Shown: positions 1 to 9,754 of the stretch, one piece after another
How the letters are laid out: each line of letters opens with the position of its first letter
Numbering within the stretch: the stretch's first letter is position 1
Source: Pseudomonas yangonensis
Lineage (GTDB): Bacteria; Pseudomonadota; Gammaproteobacteria; Pseudomonadales; Pseudomonadaceae
Length of the DNA: 64,000 bases
Assembly: GCF_009932725.1 (NCBI RefSeq)
Contig: NZ_BLJU01000003.1
Coordinates: 1 to 64,000 of the forward strand
Reading direction: 5' to 3'
The notes under the pieces: model-generated
What the model was told of the DNA's origin: nothing
Database searches by the model: none
The model's input: the letters and a program-made list of their open reading frames with translations, nothing else
Made by a program: the position numbers and the translations under genes

Positions 1-43
1 AGGCTTCAGGCTTCAGGCTTGCGGCCTGCAGCCTGTAGCCGCT
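1..43. repeat. short direct repeat at window edge
   Basis: The first 20 bases are nearly three head-to-tail copies of the heptamer AGGCTTC, followed by a GC-rich stretch with the small dyad GGCCTGCAGCC. The stretch lies just past the stop codon of the iron-binding protein gene on the reverse strand, so it may be part of a terminator or a dispersed intergenic repeat cut by the window edge. No gene is visible in it. Confidence 0.4.
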
Positions 44-1045
44 TCACTGCCAGCCGGCGCGATCCATCAGCATGGTGGCCTCGGCCTGGCGCTTGCCGGC
101 CACTTCGGTAGCGATGGAGTCAGCCTTGAAGGTACCCCAGGCGGCCACTTCGTCAGACGGAGCGACCGCCGGGTTGGCCGGGAACTCCTGGTTGACGCCG
201 GCGAAGATGCTTTGCGCTTCCGGGGTGGTCATCCACTCCAGCAGTTTCTTGGCCTGCTCGGCATGCGGTGCATGCTTGGTCACGCCGGCACCGGCCAGGT
301 TGACGTGCACGCCGCGGTCGTTCTGGTTCGGCCAGAACGGCTTGACCTTCAGGTCCGGCTGCTCCTTGTGCAGGCGGCCATAGTAGTAGGTGTTGGTGAT
401 GCCCACGTCACACTGACCAGCATCGATGGCCTGCAGCAGAGCGGTATCGTCCGGGAACACGTCGGTGGCCAGGTTGTTGACCCAGCCCTTGATGATCTCC
501 TCGGTCTTCTCGGCGCCGTGGGTTTCGATCAGGGTGGCGGTCAGCGACTGGTTGTAGACCTTCTTGCTGGTGCGCAGGCACAGGCGGCCTTCCCAGTTCT
601 TGTCGGCCAGCGCTTCGTAAGTGGACAGCTCTTGCGGCTTGACGCGCTCGGTAGAGTAGAAAATGGTCCGCGCACGCAGCGACAGGCCGGTCCAGCTGTC
701 GGTGCTGGAGCGATACTGAGCGGGGATGTTGGCCTTGATGACATCGGACTGGGTCGGCTGCAGGATGCCCATCTGCTCGGCCTGCCAGAGGTTGCCGGCA
801 TCGACGGTAATCAGCATGTCGGCCACGGCATTCTCGCCCTCGGCCTTGATCCGCTGCATCAGCGGCGCTTCCTTGTCGGTGATGAACTTGACCTTCACGC
901 CGGTCTTGGCGGTGTAGGCGTCGAACACCGGCTTGATCAGTTCATCGATGCGCGACGAGTAGACCACAACCTCATCGGCAGCCTGGACAGCAGTTGCCAG
1001 GGTACTGAGAGTGAATGCAGCGAGCAGCGCGTTGCGAGCCTTCAT
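44..1045 (-). CDS. Fe(3+) ABC transporter, periplasmic substrate-binding protein
   Basis: A 333-residue periplasmic iron-binding protein of the FbpA/FutA/HitA class, which captures ferric iron for an ABC importer. Residues 1-22 are a typical signal peptide ending in VQA-A. The mature protein begins with DEVVVYSSR, characteristic of this class, and the motif NTYYYGRL around residue 215 supplies the clustered tyrosines that bind Fe(III) in FutA/FbpA proteins. The length matches the family. The ATG start follows a GAGG-like ribosome site. In PAO1 the equivalent gene (PA5217, from memory) lies next to its permease gene; here that would be outside the left edge. Iron control by Fur is expected, but the upstream DNA shows no convincing Fur box. 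Confidence 0.93.
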   Translation of the reverse strand: MKARNALLAAFTLSTLATAVQAADEVVVYSSRIDELIKPVFDAYTAKTGVKVKFITDKEAPLMQRIKAEGENAVADMLITVDAGNLWQAEQMGILQPTQSDVIKANIPAQYRSSTDSWTGLSLRARTIFYSTERVKPQELSTYEALADKNWEGRLCLRTSKKVYNQSLTATLIETHGAEKTEEIIKGWVNNLATDVFPDDTALLQAIDAGQCDVGITNTYYYGRLHKEQPDLKVKPFWPNQNDRGVHVNLAGAGVTKHAPHAEQAKKLLEWMTTPEAQSIFAGVNQEFPANPAVAPSDEVAAWGTFKADSIATEVAGKRQAEATMLMDRAGWQ

Positions 1046-1251
1046 GGGACCAGCCTCTTGTGGGTGAGCAAAGTGGCTGAATACTAGTGAATGTTATTTG
1101 CCTTCTCAACGAAACCGCGCACGTAATGCTGGCCAGTTGTTACAAGGCATTTTCAGGCCTGTGGATGGCCAGCGAAACGGCTAGGAACACCGCGACGCAC
1201 GGGCATCCTGACAGCCGCGCGATTGCCCGTGCCCATGGCTCAAGCGCTGGC

Positions 1252-2469
1252 TCAGGCCTTCGCCAACTCCGGCAAATCGCCCGACAACCCCAGCGCCTGA
1301 CGCACGAACAGCGCCTTGGCTTCGGCCTGGCCATCGACCAGATCGAGGCCGATGTTGCGTAGCAGGCGCAGCGGCAACGGGTCGGCCTGGAACAGGCGCT
1401 GGAAGCCTTCCATCGCCGCCATCATCGCCAGGTTGTGCGGCATGCGCCGACGTTCGAAACGACTCAGCACGCGCTCTTCGCTCAGGCTCTCGCCACGCTC
1501 GACGGCGTGCAGCAGCACCTCGGCGAGCACCGCGGCATCGAGAAAACCCAGATTGACGCCCTGCCCCGCCAGCGGATGGATGGTGTGCGCGGCATCGCCG
1601 ATCAGCGCCAGCCCCGGCTCCACATAACGTTTGGCATGACGCTGGCGCAACGGGATGCACAGGCGGCGGTCGGCATGCAGCACCTTGCCGAGGCGATGCT
1701 CGAAGGCCTTGCCCAACTCGGCGCAGAAGGCCTCATCGTCCAGCGCCATCAGCCGCTCGGCCTCGACCGGCACGGTGGACCAGACGATCGAACACCAGTG
1801 CTCGCCAGCCGGCCCTGCCAGTGGCAGGAAAGCCAGCGGGCCGTCATCGGTGAAGCGCTGCCAGGCCGTGGCCTGGTGCGGGCGCTCGCAGCGTACGCTG
1901 GTGACGATGGCGTGATGCAGATAATCCCATTCACGGGTGGCACAGCCGGCCAGACGCCGCACCGCGGAGTTGCCGCCATCGGCTGCCACCAACAGCGGCG
2001 CGCGCAGCTGACGACCGTCGGTGAGGGTCAGCAGCCAGTCGTCACCGCTGCGGCGCAACTGCTCCAGGCGTGCGCCCGGTAACAGGCCGATCTGGCTGTC
2101 GTGCAGGCGCTCGAGCAGGGCATCCTGCACCACGCGGTTCTCGACGACGTGCCCCAGCGTCTCGGCATGCACGCTGGCGGCAGCGAAGTGGATGCTGCCG
2201 GTCCCGGAGCCGTCCCACACGCGCATCTCGCCATAAGGGCAGGCGCGCCGTGCGGCGATACCTGGCCAGGCGCCGAGGCGCTCGAGAATGCGCTGGCTTG
2301 CCATCGACAGGGCGCTGACACGCGCCTCGAACGGCGCCTGCGCCGCAAAGGGCGATACGCTGAGCGGGCCGCCGTCGACGATCAGGATATCCAGGCCGCT
2401 GTGCTCGAGCGCCAGGGCCAGGGTGCTGCCGACCATTCCGGCGCCGACGATGATCAGATCCGCTCGCAT
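1252..2469 (-). CDS. ubiI: UbiI/VisC-like FAD-dependent ubiquinone biosynthesis hydroxylase
   Basis: A 405-residue flavoprotein monooxygenase of the UbiH/UbiF/VisC family, which hydroxylates the polyprenyl-benzene ring during ubiquinone synthesis. The FAD-binding motif VGAGMVG is at residues 8-14, and the second FAD/ribityl motif IGDAAHTIHPLAGQG is near residue 295. It is the last gene of the reverse-strand operon ygfB-pepP-ubiH-ubiI and follows ubiH after 16 bp. Two in-frame ATG codons lie 6 bp apart. The downstream one (2469) is preferred because AAGGA sits at the right distance from it and nearly touches the first (2475). The exact ring position it hydroxylates cannot be read from sequence; C5 (UbiI) is inferred from the operon, which matches E. 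coli. Confidence 0.88.
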   Translation of the reverse strand: MRADLIIVGAGMVGSTLALALEHSGLDILIVDGGPLSVSPFAAQAPFEARVSALSMASQRILERLGAWPGIAARRACPYGEMRVWDGSGTGSIHFAAASVHAETLGHVVENRVVQDALLERLHDSQIGLLPGARLEQLRRSGDDWLLTLTDGRQLRAPLLVAADGGNSAVRRLAGCATREWDYLHHAIVTSVRCERPHQATAWQRFTDDGPLAFLPLAGPAGEHWCSIVWSTVPVEAERLMALDDEAFCAELGKAFEHRLGKVLHADRRLCIPLRQRHAKRYVEPGLALIGDAAHTIHPLAGQGVNLGFLDAAVLAEVLLHAVERGESLSEERVLSRFERRRMPHNLAMMAAMEGFQRLFQADPLPLRLLRNIGLDLVDGQAEAKALFVRQALGLSGDLPELAKA

Positions 2470-2485
2470 ATTCATTCCTTGGCTG

Positions 2486-3670
2486 TCACAGACTTCGCGT
2501 GCCCATGCCCATTGCCTGCCGGGCGAACCAGCGCTTTGCCGGCGGCAACAGGTCGAGGCCGAGCAAGCCCAGATTGCGCCCGGCGGCCAGCAGCGGCTGG
2601 GCGTTGCTGAACAGGCGCGTCACCTGGTCGGAGAAACCGACGGTCATTTGCTGATCGAGCTGCTGGCGCTGCCGATAGCGCTGCAGCGTGGCGAAATCGC
2701 CCAGTGGCGCCTCGCTGGCGATCAATACTTCAGCCAGCGCCAGGGTATCGCGCAGCGACAGGTTGTAGCCCTGGCCTGCGATGGGGTGCAGGCTGTGCGC
2801 GGCATTGCCCAGCACCACCAGATGCGCGCGCACCTGCTCCTGCGCCTCGACCAGGCTGAGCGGGTAGAGGTGCCGTGCACCAACCTGCTGCAAGGCGCCC
2901 AGACGATAGCCGAAGGCCTGCTGCAGTTCGCCGAGAAACTGTGCCTCGCTGACGCGCAACAGGCGCTCGGCATCGGCGTTGCTGCGCGTCCAGACCAGCG
3001 CGCAGCGGTTACCTTCCAGCGGCAGCATGGCCATCGGGCCGTCATCGGTGAAGCGCTCGAAGGCCTGACCACGATGCGCCTCCAGCGGGCTGACGTTGGC
3101 GATCAGTGCGCTCTGCCCATAGGGCTTGCTGCTGACGTTGATGCCGAGCTGTTCACGCAGAGCGGAACGCCCGCCGTCGGCGAGCACAGCCAGATCGCAG
3201 TCGAGGGAGGTTTCGTCATTCAGGGTCAGCCGATAACCGTCGTCGAGACGCTGCATGCCGACCACCTCGGCCGAGCAACGCCATTCGATCAGCTCCTGAT
3301 CCAGCGCCTGCCACAGGCAATGGCCGATCCAGGCGTTTTCCACCACATAACCGAGCGCCGGCACACCTTCTTCGATGGCCTGCAAACGCGTGGCGCCAAA
3401 GCGGCCGCGGTCGGACACATGAATCTGCTGAATCGGCTCGGCCCGCTGGGCGATGCTCTGCCACAGGCCGAGGCGTTCGTAGATCAGCCGGCTGCCATAG
3501 GACAGCGCGGTGGAGCGCGCATCATAGCTGGGCTGGTAATCACTGCCCGGGGCGAAGGGTTCGATCAGGGCGATGCGCCAGCCGCGCTGACGCGCAGTGT
3601 CCTGCAGGGCCAGCGCCAGGCTGGCGCCCACCAACCCGCCACCAATGATCGCCAGGTTCACGCGGGACAT
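2486..3670 (-). CDS. ubiH: 2-octaprenyl-6-methoxyphenol hydroxylase UbiH
   Basis: A 394-residue FAD-dependent hydroxylase of ubiquinone biosynthesis (ring C1 hydroxylation). It has the GGGLVG dinucleotide-binding loop at residues 10-15, the FTDDGPMAMLPL substrate-domain signature shared with UbiI, and the GNAAHSLHPIAGQG motif near residue 290. It is homologous to its downstream neighbour, so the two are paralogues with distinct ring positions. The ATG start lies 4 bp after the pepP stop, indicating translational coupling. The order pepP-ubiH-ubiI is the same as in E. coli and PAO1, which is why this copy is called UbiH rather than UbiI. Confidence 0.9.
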   Translation of the reverse strand: MSRVNLAIIGGGLVGASLALALQDTARQRGWRIALIEPFAPGSDYQPSYDARSTALSYGSRLIYERLGLWQSIAQRAEPIQQIHVSDRGRFGATRLQAIEEGVPALGYVVENAWIGHCLWQALDQELIEWRCSAEVVGMQRLDDGYRLTLNDETSLDCDLAVLADGGRSALREQLGINVSSKPYGQSALIANVSPLEAHRGQAFERFTDDGPMAMLPLEGNRCALVWTRSNADAERLLRVSEAQFLGELQQAFGYRLGALQQVGARHLYPLSLVEAQEQVRAHLVVLGNAAHSLHPIAGQGYNLSLRDTLALAEVLIASEAPLGDFATLQRYRQRQQLDQQMTVGFSDQVTRLFSNAQPLLAAGRNLGLLGLDLLPPAKRWFARQAMGMGTRSL

Positions 3671-3674
3671 GGGC

Positions 3675-5009
<1,335 letters not shown>

Positions 5010-5028
5010 GGCAGGCTCCGACGGGCAA

Positions 5029-5583
5029 TCAGTGCAGGGAGGGTTTGGCGGCAGGCGCGGCGGGCTTGGCACACTCGGTGAACAGCAGCAGGGGCGCCAC
5101 GCGCAGGTACTCCATGACCTCCATGTAGTCGCTCTCGCCATCTTCAGACTCTTCCAGGGCGCTCTGTACCTGGGCGATGGCGGAGAGATCCTGCAACACT
5201 TCCATGGCCTCGGCGCTCAGTGCGCCGTCGCGGGCGGTCAGGCCGAAGCCTGCCAGAAAGCCCTGGCACCATTGACCCAGCGCGCCTGCGCGCTGCGCCA
5301 GCGGGGTTTCGTCATCGGGCAACAGCAGCACGACGGTGATGTCCTCGCTGCACAGCTCGCCCTTGACCATCTCCTGCAAGCCGATCAGCGCCTGACGCAC
5401 GTTGTCCTGCGGCTCACCGCCGAGCAGGTCGGCAGCGTCGAGCAGCCAGGCATCGGCGTCGAAGCCGGCACCGGCGCAGCTACGGCCGAGCAACAGGCCA
5501 TGCAGTTCGGCAGGAGAAACGGAATACCCGGCGCTGTTCAACAGAGCGGCGAAGGCGGCGTAAGGAGAGCTTGGAATCGACAT
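5029..5583 (-). CDS. ygfB: YgfB/YecA (UPF0149) family protein
   Basis: A 184-residue acidic protein of the UPF0149 family. Characteristic segments are the N-terminal [12 protein letters not shown] and the central [13 protein letters not shown]. The family is helical; in P. aeruginosa YgfB has been linked to regulation of ampDh3 and beta-lactam tolerance, which I recall from the literature rather than read from this sequence. It is the first gene of the ygfB-pepP-ubiH-ubiI operon and is divergent from TIGR02449-zapA across a 192 bp intergenic region. The C-terminal tail is rich in Ala, Pro and Lys. Confidence 0.88.
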   Translation of the reverse strand: MSIPSSPYAAFAALLNSAGYSVSPAELHGLLLGRSCAGAGFDADAWLLDAADLLGGEPQDNVRQALIGLQEMVKGELCSEDITVVLLLPDDETPLAQRAGALGQWCQGFLAGFGLTARDGALSAEAMEVLQDLSAIAQVQSALEESEDGESDYMEVMEYLRVAPLLLFTECAKPAAPAAKPSLH

Positions 5584-5672
5584 AGATAGCTAGGCGCCAG
5601 GCGGCGCAATCTCTAGAATGGAGGCCTCGTATCCTAGCACCGGCAGGCGCGCCAAGACCATCCGAGGCCGCC

Positions 5673-5700
5673 GGTGTGATGCCGCCACGTGCATCACACC
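5673..5700. promoter_or_regulatory. perfect 10-bp inverted repeat upstream of TIGR02449-zapA
   Basis: GGTGTGATGC and its exact reverse complement GCATCACACC are separated by 8 bp (CGCCACGT). The site lies 15 bp upstream of the predicted -35 box of the zapA operon, in the divergent region facing ygfB. The position suits a dimeric regulator. There is no following T-tract, so a terminator is unlikely. The regulator is unknown. Confidence 0.45.
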
Positions 5701-5715
5701 ACTGCCAAGCATGGT

Positions 5716-5744
5716 TTGACCCATGACCGGGACAAGCCTATATA
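5716..5744 (+). promoter_or_regulatory. sigma-70 type promoter of TIGR02449-zapA
   Basis: TTGACC at 5716-5721 and TATATA at 5739-5744 are separated by exactly 17 bp, a near-consensus housekeeping promoter. The start codon of the first gene follows about 30 bp further on. Confidence 0.6.
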
Positions 5745-5775
5745 GTCCAGCCATTCCCTCCCATAGCGAGAGCCC

Positions 5776-5985
5776 ATGGAAGACGCCGAACTGCACGCAT
5801 TGACCGCCAAGCTGGAGCTGCTGATCCAGCGTGTCGAGCAGCTGAAGGCTCACAACCGACTCCTGCTGGCGAATGAACAGGCCTGGCGCGAGGAACGCGC
5901 CCATCTGATCGAAAAGAACGAATTGGCCCGGCATAAGGTCGAATCGATGATTTCGCGCCTCAAAGCCCTGGAGCAGGACTCATGA
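5776..5985 (+). CDS. TIGR02449 family coiled-coil protein (ZapB-like)
   Basis: A 69-residue protein predicted to be one continuous coiled coil: heptads of Leu and charged residues run from LTAKLELLIQRVEQLKAH to the C-terminus. It matches the TIGR02449 family found immediately upstream of zapA in pseudomonads. By size, fold and position it resembles ZapB, the FtsZ-ring partner of ZapA, but that function is inferred. Its stop codon overlaps the zapA start by 4 bp (ATGA). Confidence 0.85.
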   Translation: MEDAELHALTAKLELLIQRVEQLKAHNRLLLANEQAWREERAHLIEKNELARHKVESMISRLKALEQDS

Positions 5986-6287
5986 CCCAGTCGAACACCG
6001 TGACCGTCCACATTCTGGACAAAGAATATTGCATCGCCTGCCCGCAGGACGAACGCGCCAATCTGGAAAGCGCTGCCCGCTACCTGGATGGCAAGATGCG
6101 CGAGATCCGTACCAGCGGCAAAGTGATCGGTGCCGACCGCGTGGCCGTGATGGCGGCGCTGAACATCACCCACGACCTGCTGCACAAGCAGCAGCGTCTG
6201 GACCAGGACGCCAGCTCCACCCGCCAGCAGGTGCGCGATCTGCTCGATCGCGTCGACCAGGCACTGGCCGACGACTCGGCGTCCTGA
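5982..6287 (+). CDS. zapA: cell division protein ZapA
   Basis: A 101-residue ZapA, which crosslinks FtsZ protofilaments at the division ring. The N-terminal domain contains VTVHILDKEYCIACP and ESAARYLDGKMREIR, the family signature; residues 55-100 form the dimerising coiled coil. It overlaps the upstream coiled-coil gene by 4 bp, so the two are translationally coupled. The 6S RNA gene follows directly, as in most gammaproteobacteria (zapA-ssrS-5-formyl-THF cyclo-ligase). Confidence 0.95.
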   Translation: MTQSNTVTVHILDKEYCIACPQDERANLESAARYLDGKMREIRTSGKVIGADRVAVMAALNITHDLLHKQQRLDQDASSTRQQVRDLLDRVDQALADDSAS

Positions 6288-6354
6288 TCAGCAGCATGCC
6301 CGCCTGTTCGTCGCGGGCCGCCCCTCAGCGTCTCTATTGGGGTATACTGGGCGC

Positions 6355-6532
6355 AACTTCCTGGGGTGTGCGCCAGTCGGTGATGTCCCTGAGCCGATAC
6401 GCACAACCACGGGGGTTGCACGTTGGGGCCGGTGTGCATGTCCGCCTGACGGAAAGCCTTAACGCCTCCTGCAACCTCCACCTTGAACTTTCGGGTTCAA
6501 GGGCTAAACCGACAGCGGCACGCCGGGAAGTC
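6355..6532 (+). ncRNA. ssrS: 6S RNA
   Basis: The 6S regulatory RNA, which mimics an open promoter and sequesters sigma-70 RNA polymerase in stationary phase. Support comes from its invariant position between zapA and the 5-formyl-THF cyclo-ligase gene, a -10 box TATACT at 6343-6348, and a long closing stem: CTTCCTGGGGTGTGC near 6357-6373 pairs with GGCACGCCGGGAAG near 6517-6530. The central segment is a largely unpaired bulge bounded by short helices. End points are estimated from the closing stem and may be off by several bases. Confidence 0.85.
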
Positions 6533-6582
6533 ATCATCTCCCCCTGTAGCCACCGCTACCTGTCTCGCTCGATCCCTCTTTC

Positions 6583-7179
6583 ATGACCACTTCTGCCCCC
6601 CTCAGTCGCCCGCAACTGCGCCGTGTGCTGCGCCAACGTCGACGCGCACTCAGCCGCAGCCAGCAACGTATTGCCGCGCGCAATCTGTACCGGCAACTGG
6701 TGCAGAGCCCGGCGTTTCGTCGCGCCAGGCATATCGCGCTGTACCTGCCCAACGATGGCGAAATCGATCCGCGCCCGTTGCTGGCTGCCGCGCAGAAACG
6801 CGGCAAGCGCACCTACCTGCCGGTGCTCAGCGCCTGGCCACGCACCAAGATGGTGTTTCAGCGCGTCACTCGGCACGAGAAGCTGGCGGGCAATCGCTTT
6901 CGCATCCTCGAGCCGCGTCCGCAGCCCAAACGTCAACGCAAGGTCTGGGCGCTGAATCTGGTGCTGCTGCCTTTGGTGGGCTTCGATGATCGCGGCGGTC
7001 GCCTGGGCATGGGGGGCGGCTTCTATGACCGCAGCCTGGCTTATCTGCATAGGCGCAAAAATTGGCACATGCCGACGCTGCTGGGCCTGGCACATGAATG
7101 TCAGCGGGTGGACGAACTGGCGATGGCCAGTTGGGACGTGCCCTTGCAGGCGACGGTGACGGACAAGGCGTGGTATTGA
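6583..7179 (+). CDS. 5-formyltetrahydrofolate cyclo-ligase
   Basis: A 198-residue enzyme converting 5-formyl-THF to 5,10-methenyl-THF with ATP (YgfA/Fau family). The basic N-terminus RPQLRRVLRQRRRALS, YLPNDGEIDPRPLL and the substrate-binding loop GMGGGFYDRSLAYL are diagnostic. It lies about 50 bp downstream of 6S RNA and is probably co-transcribed with it, the same linkage as in E. coli, where the pair is connected with persister formation. Confidence 0.95.
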   Translation: MTTSAPLSRPQLRRVLRQRRRALSRSQQRIAARNLYRQLVQSPAFRRARHIALYLPNDGEIDPRPLLAAAQKRGKRTYLPVLSAWPRTKMVFQRVTRHEKLAGNRFRILEPRPQPKRQRKVWALNLVLLPLVGFDDRGGRLGMGGGFYDRSLAYLHRRKNWHMPTLLGLAHECQRVDELAMASWDVPLQATVTDKAWY

Positions 7180-7233
7180 GGCGAGCGATGCAGCGCCGCA
7201 CTCCCTGCGGCGCTTACGCTGGCAGCCGGCGAA

Positions 7234-7365
7234 TCAGGGCTGCTGCGTTACATTGATCGGAGCGTCGCTCTGGCGCTCCCACAGACTCTGGGTGTAACCG
7301 GTGGTAACCACACCCAGGCTGAACAGTACGACGAGAACCCACAAAAGATCTGGCTTGCGTTTCAT
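7234..7365 (-). CDS. 43-residue single-pass membrane peptide
   Basis: A short reading frame from ATG at 7365 to TGA at 7234. The product starts MKRKPDLLWVLVVLFSLGVV, with a basic N-terminus followed by a hydrophobic helix of about 17 residues. A periplasmic tail of about 20 polar residues follows, including TQSLWERQSDAP. A strong ribosome site, GGGGGAGG, lies 5-8 bp before the ATG. The strength of the ribosome site and the basic-hydrophobic-polar architecture argue that it is real. No function is recognised. It is convergent with the cyclo-ligase gene and divergent from the EVE gene. Confidence 0.75.
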   Translation of the reverse strand: MKRKPDLLWVLVVLFSLGVVTTGYTQSLWERQSDAPINVTQQP

Positions 7366-7560
7366 CTATTGCCTCCCCCTTCAAGGCAATGCGCGCGTTG
7401 GTCGAGCGTTATTGTTGTGTGCAACAGAACGGCGCCAGGCGTTTAGCCGGGCATTTTCCGCCAGTAAAAAGCGCTACGCAATTTCCGGCGCCAACCGGCT
7501 GTCGGAGATATCTACCCAAACGAGCGTCCGCTTACGGACAGACCTGCAGGAGCAAAGTTC

Positions 7561-8010
7561 ATGCCTTATTGGTTGATGAAGTCCGAACCCGACGAACTAT
7601 CGATCCACGACCTGCAGCGACTCGGCAAAACGCGCTGGGATGGCGTGCGTAATTACCAGGCGCGCAATTTCATGCGGGCGATGAAACCGGGCGATCTGTT
7701 CTTCTTCTATCACTCCAGTTGCCCGCAACCCGGCATCGCCGGTATTGCGCGCATCGCTGGCGAAGTTTATCCGGACCCCGCCGCGCTGGACCCGCAAAGC
7801 CATTACCACGACCCCAAGGCCAGCGCCGAGAAGAATCCCTGGAGCGCCCTGGATGTGGAGTTCGTCGAGGCCTTCGACGAGGTGCTGACCCTGCAGCACC
7901 TGAAGAACAACCCGCTACTCGCCGACCTGGCATTGGTTCAACGCGGCAGTCGCCTGTCGGTGATGCCGGTAAGCGAAGCCCAGTGGCAGGCGATTCTCAC
8001 CATGCGTTGA
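7561..8010 (+). CDS. EVE domain-containing protein
   Basis: A 149-residue protein consisting of one EVE domain (PUA-like fold). It opens with the family hallmark YWLMKSEPDELS and has the conserved GVRNYQARNFMR and GDLFFFYHSS segments that build the pocket. EVE domains are related to YTH domains and are thought to bind modified bases. The single-domain bacterial form is widespread next to housekeeping genes, and its exact ligand is not settled. An AGGAG ribosome site lies 8 bp before the ATG. The long upstream region (7366-7560) presumably holds the promoters for this gene and the divergent peptide. Confidence 0.92.
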   Translation: MPYWLMKSEPDELSIHDLQRLGKTRWDGVRNYQARNFMRAMKPGDLFFFYHSSCPQPGIAGIARIAGEVYPDPAALDPQSHYHDPKASAEKNPWSALDVEFVEAFDEVLTLQHLKNNPLLADLALVQRGSRLSVMPVSEAQWQAILTMR

Positions 8011-8104
8011 GCGACGCATGCCGTCACCAGTGCCCTTTAAGCCGACTGCCGGCACCAGATCGGCGCCGAAGCGCATGCTGCCCCTTGGCTGAACCCGCGC
8101 CTGG

Positions 8105-8509
8105 CTACTGAATGATCAGGTTGTTGAATAGCAGGTCTTCGACGATGGGCTTGCCCTCCTCGCCGTTGATCGCGTCCTGCACTTTCTTCAACGCTTCCAG
8201 ACGCAGGTTCTCACGACCGTCGGGGGCATTGATGGTCTCGCTGGTCTGTGCCGAGAACAGCATCACCAGCTGATGGCGGATCAGCGGTTCGTGCTGCTTG
8301 AGCTTTTCCTCGGCCTCGGTACCGGTGACCCGTAGCGATACATCGGCCTTGAAGAACTTGAGACGGCCGCCCTGATCCGCCAGATTGCCGATCAGCGCCG
8401 GAAACAGGTTGTGATAAATCGTCGTCGGCGCCTCTTCTTTCTTTTCCGAAGACGCCAGGGCAGGCAGGCAGATCGACAGGCTCAGCAGCAGGGCGGTCAA
8501 CAGTTTCAC
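8105..8509 (-). CDS. FliL-like exported protein outside a flagellar operon (GTG start)
   Basis: A 134-residue protein with an N-terminal signal/anchor (KLLTALLLSLSICLPALA) and a FliL-type periplasmic domain; DVSLRVTGTEAEEKLKQHEP and RHQLVMLFSAQTSETIN match the stomatin-like core of FliL. GTG at 8509 is chosen because GGAG lies 8 bp upstream; an earlier in-frame GTG overlaps this ribosome site. Real flagellar FliL is encoded with fliM/fliN, none of which are here, so this is a paralogue of unknown partner. It is convergent with the EVE gene. Confidence 0.78.
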   Translation of the reverse strand: MKLLTALLLSLSICLPALASSEKKEEAPTTIYHNLFPALIGNLADQGGRLKFFKADVSLRVTGTEAEEKLKQHEPLIRHQLVMLFSAQTSETINAPDGRENLRLEALKKVQDAINGEEGKPIVEDLLFNNLIIQ

Positions 8510-8664
8510 GTTCGGCACTCCATCGGGGATGTGCCTAGCATAGCCATCCACAGGCCTGCACCCAAGCCCGGCGCTTATGCCGACCTATCAGGCATCGGCA
8601 TGCTCGTTGACCCCCGACGGTCGCTTTCTACACTGCAAGGCACCCTGCAAGAGGAATGACCTTC

Positions 8665-9645
8665 ATGAAAGCCCTGCTGTGCAAAGCCTTCGGCCCCGCC
8701 GACACCCTGGTCTTGGAAGAAATCGCCAGCCCCGAGCCGAAAAAGAACGAAGTGCTGATCGAGGTGCAGGCCGCCGGGGTCAACTTCCCCGACACGCTGA
8801 TCATCGAAGGCAAATACCAGTTCAAACCGCCCTTTCCTTTCGCCCCGGGTGGCGAGGTAGCCGGCGTGGTCAAGACCGTGGGCGAGAAGGTCAGCCATTT
8901 GCGCGCCGGTGACCGGGTGATGGCACTGACCGGCTGGGGCGGCTTCGCCGAAGAGGTCGCCGTGCCGGCCTACAACGTATTGCCGGTGCCCCGGAGCATG
9001 GACCTGACCACGGCGGCGGCCTTCGGCATGACCTACGGCACGTCGATGCATGCCCTCAAGCAGCGCGCCAACCTGCAACCGGGTGAAACCCTGCTGGTGC
9101 TCGGCGCCTCCGGCGGCGTCGGTCTGGCAGCGGTGGAAATCGGCAAGGCCATGGGCGCGAAAGTGATTGCTGCAGCAAGCAGTGCCGAAAAACTGGAAGT
9201 GGCGCGCAAAGCCGGCGCCGACGAGCTGATCAACTACAGCGAACAAAGTCTGAAGGACGAAGTGAAGAAGCTCACCGGCGGCCAGGGTGTCGACGTGATC
9301 TACGATCCGGTAGGCGGCGCGCTGTTCGAGGAAGCCTTCCGCAGCATCGGTTGGAATGGCCGCTTCCTGGTAGTGGGCTTCGCCGCTGGCGGTGGCATTC
9401 CGGCGCTGCCGGCTAACCTGCCACTGCTCAAAGGCGCATCACTGGTCGGCGTGTTCTGGGGCTCCTTCGCCCAACGTCAGCCGCAGGATAACGCCGAGAA
9501 CTTCCAGCAACTGTTCGCATGGCATGCCGAAGGCAAACTCAAACCGCTGGTGTCGCAAACCTTCCCGCTGGAGCGTGGCGGGGAAGCGATTAATGCTCTC
9601 GGCCAGCGCAAGGCGGTGGGCAAGCTGGTGGTACAGGTGCGCTAA
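8665..9645 (+). CDS. NADPH:quinone oxidoreductase-type MDR family enzyme
   Basis: A 326-residue medium-chain dehydrogenase/reductase of the zinc-free quinone oxidoreductase branch. The N-terminal GroES-like domain has AAGVNFPDTLIIEGKYQ and PFAPGGEVAG; the nucleotide-binding fold has VLGASGGVGLAAVEIGKAMG near residues 145-165. Zinc-ligand cysteines of true alcohol dehydrogenases are missing. The start is set at the second in-frame ATG (8665), which has GAGG at normal spacing; the ATG at 8656 almost touches that site. The substrate is not predictable; relatives reduce quinones or 2-haloacrylates. Confidence 0.88.
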   Translation: MKALLCKAFGPADTLVLEEIASPEPKKNEVLIEVQAAGVNFPDTLIIEGKYQFKPPFPFAPGGEVAGVVKTVGEKVSHLRAGDRVMALTGWGGFAEEVAVPAYNVLPVPRSMDLTTAAAFGMTYGTSMHALKQRANLQPGETLLVLGASGGVGLAAVEIGKAMGAKVIAAASSAEKLEVARKAGADELINYSEQSLKDEVKKLTGGQGVDVIYDPVGGALFEEAFRSIGWNGRFLVVGFAAGGGIPALPANLPLLKGASLVGVFWGSFAQRQPQDNAENFQQLFAWHAEGKLKPLVSQTFPLERGGEAINALGQRKAVGKLVVQVR

Positions 9646-9754
9646 AGCGCATGGGGCGGCGTCTGAAACGAATGGAAAGGTTGCCGCCCCGACGCTTCGC
9701 CGTCAGCGCCGATCGCTGACGGCTCATGCCTGCGCCGTCGACGCAAGCGCTGGG

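Noticed and set aside
1083..1112. Possible Fur box upstream of the Fe(III)-binding protein.
   Set aside because: GAATGTTATTTGC resembles half a Fur site, but the other half does not match; not better than chance in AT-rich promoter DNA.
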